Below are positions 33,740-42,226 of a DNA stretch of 64,000 bases, piece after piece (positions within the stretch are counted from its first letter, which is position 1; each line of letters opens with the position of its first letter). Below the pieces are notes generated by a model. The model was not told the origin of the DNA and searched no databases. It saw only the letters and a program-made list of their open reading frames with translations. Made by a program: the position numbers and the translations under genes. Where the stretch lies: assembly GCA_937922085.1 (NCBI GenBank), contig CAKZVD010000003.1:1-64000 (forward strand), given 5' to 3'. The DNA is from an uncultured Tenacibaculum sp. GTDB lineage: Bacteria; Bacteroidota; Bacteroidia; Flavobacteriales; Flavobacteriaceae.

Positions 33740-33826
33740 AACTATTAATTTTAAAAGATTAAAAACTATAATATTAAATTATTTTTTTTGAATATTTTGT
33801 ATTTTTATCCAAGTGCTGTTGTTATT

Positions 33827-33859
33827 TTCATATTTGGAACTAAAATATTCATATTCGAT
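33827..33859 (-). promoter_or_regulatory. Candidate LytTR-regulator binding site (direct repeat)
   Basis: TTCATATTTGGA and TTCATATTCGAT stand exactly 21 bp apart. Two direct repeats at two-turn spacing is the known layout for AgrA/ComE-type LytTR regulators. The site lies between the stop of the LytTR gene and the lipoprotein start, 88-120 bp upstream of the latter. Confidence 0.5.
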
Positions 33860-33868
33860 ATTTAAGAT

Positions 33869-34606
33869 TTAAAAAATTTTTTTTAAAGTATATTCTTTTC
33901 TTCTACTTGATACAGGAACTTTAATATCTGAATTTAAAATTAGATAACCTTGCTTACTATATTTAACTACTTGTTTTTTATTAACAATGTATGATTGGTG
34001 ACAACGTATAAAAATAGTTTCTGTAAGAATTTCCTCTATTTTTTTAATAGGTTTAGAAACTACAATTTTATCTTGCTGAGTGGTAAAAAAAGTGGTGTAA
34101 TTACCATCTGATTTACAATAAAAAATATCATCTTCATAAATAGCATATACACTATCTGTCGTTTTTAAGATAACTCTTTTATTTTTTGTTCCACTAAAAT
34201 ATTCACTAGAAATTTCAATTAGTTTTTCTAAATGACTTTCTTTATTTTTATTTTCAATAGCTTTATTTACAGCTTCTACAAATTCTATTTCATCTATAGG
34301 TTTTAAAATATAATCTAAAGCCCCCACTTTTATTGCTTTTAAAGCATGTTTATCATAACCTGTTATAAAAATGACTTCAAAGTCTTTATACAGTGTGTTT
34401 TTTAAAACATCAAACCCAGTACCATCTCCAAGATCAACATCTAAAAATATTAAATCGGGTTTTTTTTCTTCTATTGTTTTTTTTGCAGTAGCAACACTAT
34501 TTGCTTCGGCTATGATTGTTATTTTGTCGTTAAAATTAGTTGCAATTTTTTTAGCCACATCTGATCTTACATGAGCTTCATCATCTATTAATATTGCTTT
34601 AATCAT
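33869..34606 (-). CDS. LytTR-family response regulator
   Basis: 245 residues. Receiver domain (1-120) with acidic pair DDE near residue 8, phospho-acceptor Asp in FLDVDLGDG (about 56), Thr/Lys in FITGYDK and YILKPI. The C-terminal LytTR DNA-binding domain (about 145-245) has the typical CKSDGNYTTFFT and FIRCHQSYIVNKKQV. Its start overlaps the upstream kinase gene by 8 bp, so the two form a translationally coupled pair. Confidence 0.93.
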   Translation of the reverse strand: MIKAILIDDEAHVRSDVAKKIATNFNDKITIIAEANSVATAKKTIEEKKPDLIFLDVDLGDGTGFDVLKNTLYKDFEVIFITGYDKHALKAIKVGALDYILKPIDEIEFVEAVNKAIENKNKESHLEKLIEISSEYFSGTKNKRVILKTTDSVYAIYEDDIFYCKSDGNYTTFFTTQQDKIVVSKPIKKIEEILTETIFIRCHQSYIVNKKQVVKYSKQGYLILNSDIKVPVSSRRKEYTLKKIF

Positions 34607-36443
34607 TTTCTGTTAATTTATAAGGGATATTTAGTTTAACGACAACGCCAGATTGCTGGTTGTTATTATTTGTTTTATTAATTATTTCAATTCCTTTTTT
34701 TGTGGAATTTTTTAAATATTTATCTATGAGTAGAGTAGAAGTAGACCTTTCTTTATTTTTATTTGTTGAATTTATCCCAACTCCATTATCTTCAATTATA
34801 CATTTTAAAAAGTTATCCTTTAACTCTAAGGTTAATTTTATTTTTCCTAAATAATTTATTCCAGAGAAACCATGTTCAATACTATTCTCTATCATAGGTT
34901 GTATTAACATTGGAGGAATAAAAATAAAATCTTCTTCTTCAACATTTAATAAGTTAATTTCAAATTCAAACTTATTTGGAAACCGAAATTTTTGTAATTG
35001 AATATATTTTTTCAACGCTTCTAACTCTTCATTTAATAACACAAAATTTTGTGTAGAATTTTCTAAGATTAATCTTAGTAATCTAGAAAATTTTAACAAG
35101 TAGCTAGTCGCTTTATCTGGATTTTCTTGTATCTCATTTTGTATAGCATATAATGTGTTAAATGTGAAATGCGGATTCATTTGTGACCTTAACAAACGTT
35201 GTTGCATTTGAATGTTACGTTTTTCAAAACGATATTGCCTTTGTTTGTACAGTAAAATACTAATAACAACAATGAGTATTAATAAAGCTGATAGAAAAAA
35301 GAGTCTTTTTAAATTTTTTATTTCTAAATCTTTTTTTTCTGCTAAGGTTCTTTTTTCATTATCAATTGATTTTTTAAGAGCAACAAGTTCTTTGGTGTAT
35401 TTATTTGTGTATTTACTTTCTTGATAGTTATATATAGAGTCTAAATAATTATATACTTTAGAAAAATCTTTGTTTGTTAACGAAGCGAACTCAAATTGCT
35501 GTTTTAAAATATTTCTTTGATTATCCCCTCTAATTTTAGATAGATTTATAGTAGTGGCAGAATCTAAATAAATTGAAGATTTTTTTAGATTTCCAAGTTT
35601 TAAATAAGCATCAGAAATATTCACATAAGTTCCAGATAATTCATTGTTTTTGTAGTCACTAGGCTCCATATTCTGTAGGTTTCCCAAACCTTTCAAATAG
35701 CTTTTTAAAGCTTTAGCATATTCTTTTTCATAATAAGAATGGATTCCTACTTCATTATATAAATTATACTTTGTACTTAAATTTAACTGATTTTCAATAT
35801 TAATTAGGCTATCTAATATTTTACCAGATTCTTTTATCTCCCCATTTTTATACTTGTATTGTGCTTGAACAATTAAAGCCTCTCTAACGTCTTCTTCAGT
35901 ATTTTCTGATTTCTTAAGAGCATCTATTTGTAGTATATTAATTTCTAATGCTTTTTTATAATCTTGATTTGCTTTATATGTGTTTTCATACATATAATAA
36001 ACTAAAGGTAAATTATCTGAGTTTTCACTTTTCAACTTTGACTTTAGTTTATCTATTATAGAAAAACAATCACCATATTTATCTTGAATTATGTAGGCAT
36101 CCCAACTATAATAAAAATAATTAGTTTCTCTATCATGTTTAATTGAATCAGTTATAAAATCGGTAGCTTTATGAAAATAAATAGCAGCACTGTCAATCTT
36201 TCCTTTCGATTTAAAGTAGTGTCCCAATAAATAATTGTTTTCTGCTTTTAAAGAATCTTTTATATCACTTTCTTTAATTAAATTATTAGATTGATTTAAA
36301 TAGATATATGTAGAATCAGGGTTTAAAGAAGATTTCTTTTGAAATTTTGTAACTTTTTCATTAGAATCATTTTCTGATTTTTTTAAATGACAAGCATTTA
36401 TGAAATAGCATAAAATAATGCATAAAAAAGCATGTTTTAACAT
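34599..36443 (-). CDS. LytS-like sensor histidine kinase with TPR sensor region
   Basis: 614 residues. A lipobox-like N-terminus (FINAC), then about eight helical TPR-type repeats (about 60-360), a single transmembrane helix (FFLSALLILIVVISILLY, about 385-402), and a His_kinase domain with MNPHFTFNTLYAIQNEI, where His is the phosphorylation site, followed by an HATPase_c region (IEDNGVGI). The TPR part lies outside the inner membrane and would sense a protein or peptide ligand. It works with the overlapping LytTR regulator gene. Confidence 0.92.
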   Translation of the reverse strand: MLKHAFLCIILCYFINACHLKKSENDSNEKVTKFQKKSSLNPDSTYIYLNQSNNLIKESDIKDSLKAENNYLLGHYFKSKGKIDSAAIYFHKATDFITDSIKHDRETNYFYYSWDAYIIQDKYGDCFSIIDKLKSKLKSENSDNLPLVYYMYENTYKANQDYKKALEINILQIDALKKSENTEEDVREALIVQAQYKYKNGEIKESGKILDSLINIENQLNLSTKYNLYNEVGIHSYYEKEYAKALKSYLKGLGNLQNMEPSDYKNNELSGTYVNISDAYLKLGNLKKSSIYLDSATTINLSKIRGDNQRNILKQQFEFASLTNKDFSKVYNYLDSIYNYQESKYTNKYTKELVALKKSIDNEKRTLAEKKDLEIKNLKRLFFLSALLILIVVISILLYKQRQYRFEKRNIQMQQRLLRSQMNPHFTFNTLYAIQNEIQENPDKATSYLLKFSRLLRLILENSTQNFVLLNEELEALKKYIQLQKFRFPNKFEFEINLLNVEEEDFIFIPPMLIQPMIENSIEHGFSGINYLGKIKLTLELKDNFLKCIIEDNGVGINSTNKNKERSTSTLLIDKYLKNSTKKGIEIINKTNNNNQQSGVVVKLNIPYKLTEND

Positions 36444-36653
36444 AATAATAGTCCCCCAATTTTAGCCTACTAAAATATAAAATAATTTTTCAATGCAGTT
36501 TTTAACTTTTTTAAAGAGGTAAATAGCTAATAAAGAATAGTTATTACATTAAATAAGTAGATATAAATGGTATTCTATAATTTTTTTTATAAATTTTCTA
36601 AAAAACATTGAATTTTCCTTATCATATTAAATAATTAAGTAGATTAGAAAGAC

Positions 36654-37295
36654 TTAAAATTGATATTTCTTATCTATAGCATACCTAACCAGCTCATTAC
36701 CATTGTTTAAGTTTAGTTTTCGAATCATGTTCTTTTTATGTGTATCAACTGTAGTTTTTGCTATAAAAAGATTTTCTGCAATTTCTTTGGAAGTAATACC
36801 ATTTGCAATTAATTGCAAGATTTCTTTTTCTCTATTAGATAAAATTACTTTTTCAGATTTCCCTATAGTTACTTTAGTATCTATATAATCATTCATAAAA
36901 TTAAAAGCAACATTAGGGTCGAAAAAAGTTTCTCCATTAGCAATTGTTACAATTGCTTTAGAAAGCATTTTAATACCTGAGTTTTTTAATAAATACCCTG
37001 AAGCACCAGCATCTAACATTTGTTTTATCGCGTCTGGTTGATCGAACATTGTTAAAGCAAGTACTTTAATATGTGGAAACTTTGTTTTAATTATTTTGGT
37101 AGCTTGAATCCCATCCATTTTAGGCATTCGAATATCAGTAATTACTAATTTAGGTTGCTTTAAACTTACTAATTTTATAAGGTCTTCACCATTATTTACA
37201 GTTCCAATAATTTTAATATTCTCATCATATTCAAAGAAAGATTTCACTCCGTCTATTAACATTTGATGATCTTCTGCCATTGCAATAGTAATCAT
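36654..37295 (-). CDS. NarL/FixJ-type response regulator
   Basis: About 213 residues from the internal ATG (MITIAMAEDHQ); the track start 21 bp earlier gives a less typical N-terminus. Receiver domain with EDH (about 8), phospho-acceptor Asp in LVITDIRMP (about 55) and YLLKNSG. LuxR-type HTH at the C-terminus (LSNREKEILQLIANGITSKEIAENLFIAKTTVDTHKKNM). It lies 36-57 bp after the kinase gene on the same strand and is its partner. Confidence 0.92.
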   Translation of the reverse strand: MITIAMAEDHQMLIDGVKSFFEYDENIKIIGTVNNGEDLIKLVSLKQPKLVITDIRMPKMDGIQATKIIKTKFPHIKVLALTMFDQPDAIKQMLDAGASGYLLKNSGIKMLSKAIVTIANGETFFDPNVAFNFMNDYIDTKVTIGKSEKVILSNREKEILQLIANGITSKEIAENLFIAKTTVDTHKKNMIRKLNLNNGNELVRYAIDKKYQF

Positions 37296-37352
37296 AATAA
37301 GATGTCTTTTAATCAAATATACAAATACAAATTATTGATTGCATACTTACCT

Positions 37353-39263
37353 TTAGGTATTATAAAACAGAGGAATATTAATAAGAATAGAAGTCCCTTT
37401 ATTAAGTGTAGAATCTATTTGAAAAGTCCCTTTTAAATGTGTTACTCTTTTTTTTATAGAGCCTAAGCCCATTCCTTCATTAAATTTAACGTTTTTTGAA
37501 TTAAAACCTTTTCCATTATCTTCTATGATAATATTTAAAGTAGTAGTATCAAATAGTGAAATATTAATAGTCGCTTCTGAAGCTTCCGCATGTTTTATAA
37601 TATTTGTTATCAACTCTTGAATAATTCTAAAAACCGTTATTTCAATATTATTTTCTAATCGATTATCTAAGCCATAATCTACAACATGAATTTTTATTTT
37701 ATTAGCAGAAGATATTTTTTCTGCCATCATCTTAATCGCAACTAACAATCCTTGATTAGCTATTACTCCTGCATTTTTAGCATGAGCTATACTACGAACT
37801 TTATAATAAGTCTCATCTATTAGTTTTTCTGTTTTATTGTAGAGTTTTTCCTGATTAAAATGTTTTTTCTCTCTATTCAGTTTTAAGTTTTCGAAATGCA
37901 GTTTTAAAGTTGCTAATACACTACCAATATTATCATGTAAGTCTTCTGCAATACGAATGCGTTCCTTTTCTTGTCCGTCTATCATTGCATTAATAGTGGT
38001 AATTTCTTGTTCTTTAATTAAGGTTAAATTCTTTTGTTTTTCTAGTTCTTTTTGTTGTTCTGCTAATAGACGTTTTTTACGTGAATTTTTGAGGTTTAGA
38101 TAAGCAATTATAGCCCCTGACAGTAAAACTAATAAAGCCCCATAAAAAAGATTCTGATTTTGTTTTCTTTTTGTTTCACTTACTAAGTTTTTTTGTTTTT
38201 GTTCTACTAATTCTTTTTCGTTTTTTTCATTTTGATATTTTTCTTCTATTTCAGCTATTCTAATATTTGATTTTTTTTGATTTATTTCATCATCTATTCT
38301 TTTTTTTATTAAAAGGTTCTTATAAGCTTTTTCATAATTCCCAATCGAATCATTTAATTTTCTTAACCACTCATATAAAAGTGACTTATGTGTTTTTTTT
38401 CCAATTAATTTAAACCTCTTTATTTCGTTGAAATAAAAAATACTTTTTTTATATTTTTTTTCTGAGAAATAGATAGCTCCAATACTTAAAAAATAATTAT
38501 GAATTCTAGATTTAATATATTGAAAATTATTGTTTTTTTTATATGTATCATAAGATTTATTATAATACTTTATTGCATTTTTAGGAATTTTATCTATTAA
38601 AATTTTCTTTAAACCAAGTTGATAATAGGTGTTAGCCTCAATGATATCACAACCTAATTTTTTAGCTTGATTTATAACTTTAAAGTATTCACTGTCATTA
38701 TTACTAGTATTATTCTGAAATGCTTTTTTATTTTTATATATTAAACTATAATAAGAGTAAAGTAATTTTTGAATCTCATTTTTATTAGAATATTTTTTAT
38801 ATTCCAATAAGTATTTTTTTAATGATTCATTATTTTTATTGAAATCTATATTGTAATTAATAAGTTTTTGTAGGCTTTGACAAATTAAAGTATAATTTCC
38901 TGAGATGATAGATTTTCTTAATGCAATATCATAGTTTGTTATAGCAATTGTGTCCTTATTAATATAGGAGTGTAAGTAATAATCTCCTAAGTTTAAATGC
39001 AATAAGACAGATTCTTTTAAATTAACTGGTTTAATTAGTTTAAGATGATTTAACTCTTTCTTGCTTAATTTTCCTTTTTTTATTATTAAAACTTGAAACT
39101 TTAATAATTCTTTTAAATTAAAAGATGTTATATTGGTGTTTATATAGTTTTCAGAAGATTTAATTTTGAAACTATTAATTAATTCAAAACTCTCAAGGAT
39201 TTCTTGTTTGAAATCTTGAGAGTGTAAGTTTATATAAAAAATAAAAAAGAATAAATATTTCAC
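37353..39263 (-). CDS. NarX/DesK-type sensor histidine kinase with TPR region
   Basis: 636 residues starting at GTG, sharing one base with the previous stop (TAGTG). A signal sequence (about 1-16), an all-helical TPR-like region (about 50-345), one transmembrane helix (NLFYGALLVLLSGAIIAYLNL), a coiled coil, then HisKA_3 (ERIRIAEDLHDNIGSVLATLKLH, His as phospho-acceptor) and HATPase_c (IEDNGKGF, GMGLGSIKKRV). The gene is unusually Asn/Lys-rich. It is co-transcribed with the protease and unknown gene upstream and the NarL regulator downstream. Confidence 0.9.
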   Translation of the reverse strand: MKYLFFFIFYINLHSQDFKQEILESFELINSFKIKSSENYINTNITSFNLKELLKFQVLIIKKGKLSKKELNHLKLIKPVNLKESVLLHLNLGDYYLHSYINKDTIAITNYDIALRKSIISGNYTLICQSLQKLINYNIDFNKNNESLKKYLLEYKKYSNKNEIQKLLYSYYSLIYKNKKAFQNNTSNNDSEYFKVINQAKKLGCDIIEANTYYQLGLKKILIDKIPKNAIKYYNKSYDTYKKNNNFQYIKSRIHNYFLSIGAIYFSEKKYKKSIFYFNEIKRFKLIGKKTHKSLLYEWLRKLNDSIGNYEKAYKNLLIKKRIDDEINQKKSNIRIAEIEEKYQNEKNEKELVEQKQKNLVSETKRKQNQNLFYGALLVLLSGAIIAYLNLKNSRKKRLLAEQQKELEKQKNLTLIKEQEITTINAMIDGQEKERIRIAEDLHDNIGSVLATLKLHFENLKLNREKKHFNQEKLYNKTEKLIDETYYKVRSIAHAKNAGVIANQGLLVAIKMMAEKISSANKIKIHVVDYGLDNRLENNIEITVFRIIQELITNIIKHAEASEATINISLFDTTTLNIIIEDNGKGFNSKNVKFNEGMGLGSIKKRVTHLKGTFQIDSTLNKGTSILINIPLFYNT

Positions 39264-39709
39264 TATAATGTTTTATTTGTAAAACAAGGCCAATCTCCTA
39301 CAGTTATTGGTGCATTTGAACAGTTTTCAGAAAAATCTATATGAATCCTTAATATTCCATTATTAGTTTTTATCTCATGATTAGGACCATTATTAGTCGT
39401 AATAGTAAATGAATCAAACATAGGGTTATTTTCAACTCTTAAGCATAATTTAAATGAAGGAAAACCTTTATTATCTTCTTTAATAAATTCAGCATCTTTT
39501 ATAACAACATATTTAATATCGTTATTAAGATAATCTAGAGTAAACTTCACACTTTCTATTTTAATATAGCCTGGTCTAATTTTTTTAGTTTCAAATTCGG
39601 CCATTATTAAAAAAGCATTTTTGGCAATTGAATGAGCTCCAACAGGTTGAAACTCTCTTTTGTTTTTAGGTTTTTCTCTTAAATCTAGGTTGAAAGTAAT
39701 GAATTCCAT
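39263..39709 (-). CDS. Unknown protein between trypsin-like protease and sensor kinase
   Basis: 148 residues with no signal peptide and a beta-rich pattern (IKIESVKFTLDYLNNDIKYVVIKDAEFI; GILRIHIDFSENC). I cannot assign a family. It lies 13 bp after the protease gene and overlaps the kinase start by one base, so it is firmly part of this operon. Confidence 0.75.
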   Translation of the reverse strand: MEFITFNLDLREKPKNKREFQPVGAHSIAKNAFLIMAEFETKKIRPGYIKIESVKFTLDYLNNDIKYVVIKDAEFIKEDNKGFPSFKLCLRVENNPMFDSFTITTNNGPNHEIKTNNGILRIHIDFSENCSNAPITVGDWPCFTNKTL

Positions 39710-39722
39710 ATATATATAATTA

Positions 39723-40583
39723 TTAAATGTTTAATATTTTGATTTCATTTTCATTTATGTTAAAAGTATGACTGATATATTTTATTACTTCTGAAATTCG
39801 GTTTATCACTGAAAAATTTGAGTTTTTAGCAAATAAAATCCCTACTATTTTATCTGAATGATCGACTACCATAGAACCTGAATCTCCAGAAGACATTTTT
39901 ATATTGGAAAGTATTTGATTTTTCATGATCTTACTAGTTCTAAAAAAGTAATTATCCTTTACTTTTATATATGCGTTAGTAGAAAGAATAACCTGTCTTG
40001 TATCTTTAATAATTATTGGTTGAAATGAAACTATATCATTCATAAATATTTTAAAACCATGGTTTTCTACTGTAATAAAATTATCATCTATTTTTGCTAT
40101 ACACAAATCAGTATTTTCGGAAATATAACCAGTAATTATAGTTGCAAACTGTTTAAATCTGTTTTTTACACGTATGGCAACTCTATCTTTTTTAAGACCT
40201 AACCTACCTATAACATGTAGGTTAGATATAATGTAATAGTTGTTTTTTATTTTAAAAATAAAACTTAATTTACCCTGAGCATCTCTTTCTACATTTTTAA
40301 TAGTATCACCTGAATTAATTTTAAAGTTACTACTAGTAGAGTTTATTGTGGTAAAAACCTCACCATAATCAAGTATAATATTATGTTTTAAATTTTCTCT
40401 AATATTATCTTCCAAATCAAAAATGGTTGATTTATTCTCAATAGATACATTTCCTCTCAAAGAATATTTTCCATTAGGTTCTTTGAAAGAATAAAGAGCT
40501 GTTAATTCTTTAAATCTATCAAAATAAATTGAATATTTATTTTCTAAAATTCTATTAGCATTTGATTTTGTATAATACTCCAT
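39723..40583 (-). CDS. Cytoplasmic trypsin-like serine protease
   Basis: 286 residues. The chymotrypsin-fold triad can be read in order: His in IISNLHVIG (about 122), Asp in NTDLCIAKID (about 161) and Ser in KMSSGDSGSMVVD (about 236), where GDSGS is the classic nucleophile motif. There is no signal peptide or PDZ domain, so it is not a DegP-type periplasmic enzyme. The N-terminal ~90 residues are unassigned. As first gene of an operon with a TPR histidine kinase and a NarL regulator, it could act as sensor output, regulator or effector. Confidence 0.82.
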   Translation of the reverse strand: MEYYTKSNANRILENKYSIYFDRFKELTALYSFKEPNGKYSLRGNVSIENKSTIFDLEDNIRENLKHNIILDYGEVFTTINSTSSNFKINSGDTIKNVERDAQGKLSFIFKIKNNYYIISNLHVIGRLGLKKDRVAIRVKNRFKQFATIITGYISENTDLCIAKIDDNFITVENHGFKIFMNDIVSFQPIIIKDTRQVILSTNAYIKVKDNYFFRTSKIMKNQILSNIKMSSGDSGSMVVDHSDKIVGILFAKNSNFSVINRISEVIKYISHTFNINENEIKILNI

Positions 40584-40621
40584 TATTAATTTTCTTGAAA
40601 GCTAAGTTCCTTTTTTTTAAA

Positions 40622-40652
40622 CAAATTTAAATACCTACAAGTAGGTATTTAA
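40622..40652 (-). promoter_or_regulatory. Palindrome overlapping the protease-operon -7 box
   Basis: TTTAAATACCTA-CAAG-TAGGTATTTAAA is a perfect 12-bp inverted repeat. On the minus strand its end forms TAAATTTG, a -7 box 39 bp before the protease ATG. It can be an operator, the terminator of the ZIP gene just upstream, or both. Confidence 0.55.
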
Positions 40653-40675
40653 AACTCCCTAAATATAGAAATAAA

Positions 40676-41377
40676 TTAATGTAACGTAAAAATGGTCAAT
40701 AAAATACCTAATAGGATAACCATAAATTTTTGAAGATTAAATTTATGATTTTCAGAACTCTCAAATAAAATAACGGTAGAAATATGTAAAAAGATACCAA
40801 TAGTAATAGCGGTAATTTTATCGTGATGCTTTAAAAACCAACCAATATTATTTCCTAAATAATATCCTAACGGACTCATTAAACTAAATATAAACAGAAA
40901 AATAAAAGCATTTCTTTTAGAATATTTAGAAAGAATAAAAAACGAAGTAAGCACTATAGCTATAGGTATTTTATGTACAATAATTGCCCATAACAATTTT
41001 TGATCAGTATCATGTATCGGTAAGCCTTCAGAAAAAGCATGAATACATAGGCTTACAAATAATAACCAGGCAGATTTCCTTGAATCAGAGTGAAGATGTA
41101 CATGTCCATGTTCTGCACCTTTTGAAAAAGACTCTAAAATTGATTGAATTAAAATTCCAACTAAAATTAAAATTCCCAGTGTATGATTTTGTCCATGTGA
41201 ATGCCCATGATCACTATGTGAATATACTTCTGGTAATAAATGTAATACAGTAACAGACAATAAGTAAGAACCACTAAAGGCAAGTAATAATTGGGTATAT
41301 AATTTATTTTTAGGTTTTGCTATTAAAACAAATAAAGCTCCAATTAAAACAGATAAAATTAAGAGTATATAACTCAT
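40676..41377 (-). CDS. ZIP family divalent metal transporter
   Basis: 233 residues with about seven to eight membrane helices and His-rich loops (HSDHGHSHGQNH, HGHVHLHSD), plus the conserved HAFSEGLPI and VHKIPIAIVLTSF motifs that form the metal path in ZIP proteins. It imports Zn or a related ion into the cytoplasm. Its start overlaps the stop of the methyltransferase gene by 4 bp (ATGA), so the two are one operon. Confidence 0.9.
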   Translation of the reverse strand: MSYILLILSVLIGALFVLIAKPKNKLYTQLLLAFSGSYLLSVTVLHLLPEVYSHSDHGHSHGQNHTLGILILVGILIQSILESFSKGAEHGHVHLHSDSRKSAWLLFVSLCIHAFSEGLPIHDTDQKLLWAIIVHKIPIAIVLTSFFILSKYSKRNAFIFLFIFSLMSPLGYYLGNNIGWFLKHHDKITAITIGIFLHISTVILFESSENHKFNLQKFMVILLGILLTIFTLH

Positions 41378-42099
41378 TTAGCAACTAAAATTAAACGATT
41401 TGAATTTTGTTCGTTAAAGGAATTTAAATTATAATCCCCGAAAGTATCTATAATTGTTAAACCAGCCATTTCAAAATAGCCTTTCATTTTATCAAAATCT
41501 ATAAACTTTACTTTTTCAGTATAAGAGTGATGTTCATTATCAGCAAAGAAAGAAATTTGTTTTAAAATGAATCCATTTTTTATTTGACGCTGTATATTAA
41601 ATTCAATACCATCAATTTCTTTTGTTTCTTCAACAACTAAATTATTTTTAGTTTTTATAACATTTAAAAAATCAACTACTAAAAAAGCACCTTCCTTTAA
41701 ACCACTTTTCATTCCTTTTAAAACTAAAAGATCTTCATTATCATCTTCAAAGTACCCAAAGCTTGTAAATAAATTAAAAACAGCGTCATATTTATTTTGA
41801 AGTGATTCTCGCATGTCCCAAACTTCAAAATGCAGCTTATCATTTTCAAATTTTTGAGCATGAGTAATACTGTTTTTACTTAAATCACCACCTGTAACGG
41901 TATATCCTAATGAATTTAGATAAATTGAATGTCTTCCTTTACCACAAGGTAAATCTGCTATATGTGCAGTTTTATCTAGCTGTAAATGAGTGGTTATATT
42001 TTGCATAAATAACTGAGCATCTGCATCATTTCTATGCTTATATAATATGTGATAATATGGTGTGTCAAACCAAGAACTGAACCAATCTTTTGTTTTCAT
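41374..42099 (-). CDS. Class I SAM-dependent methyltransferase
   Basis: 241 residues. SAM-binding motif I is IADLPCGKGRHSIYLNSLGYTVTGGDLS and motif II-like YDAVFNLFTSFGYF. The N-terminus DWFSSWFDTPYYHILYKHRN is typical of a flavobacterial methyltransferase family of unknown substrate. It overlaps the ZIP transporter gene by 4 bp. Confidence 0.88.
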   Translation of the reverse strand: MKTKDWFSSWFDTPYYHILYKHRNDADAQLFMQNITTHLQLDKTAHIADLPCGKGRHSIYLNSLGYTVTGGDLSKNSITHAQKFENDKLHFEVWDMRESLQNKYDAVFNLFTSFGYFEDDNEDLLVLKGMKSGLKEGAFLVVDFLNVIKTKNNLVVEETKEIDGIEFNIQRQIKNGFILKQISFFADNEHHSYTEKVKFIDFDKMKGYFEMAGLTIIDTFGDYNLNSFNEQNSNRLILVAK

Positions 42100-42155
42100 A
42101 AGTAATGTGGACGCAAAAATAATGAAAACTTACAGCTTAAAAAACCTAAAAAGAG

Positions 42156-42194
42156 AAAGAATTAAAGATTTAATTCTTCAATCTTTAATTCTTT
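42156..42194. promoter_or_regulatory. 15-bp inverted repeat in the divergent intergenic region
   Basis: AAAGAATTAAAGATT pairs perfectly with AATCTTTAATTCTTT around a 9-nt loop. It sits between two divergent genes, where no transcript should end, and just upstream of a TATTTTTG -7 box (42201-42208) of the rightward gene. An operator is more likely than a terminator. Confidence 0.55.
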
Positions 42195-42226
42195 AAAATG
42201 TATTTTTGCATAAAATAGAGGAGTAG

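Noticed and set aside
34371-34574. 67-aa plus-strand ORF and others at 34660 and 35212
   Set aside because: Antisense shadows of the LytTR regulator and its kinase.
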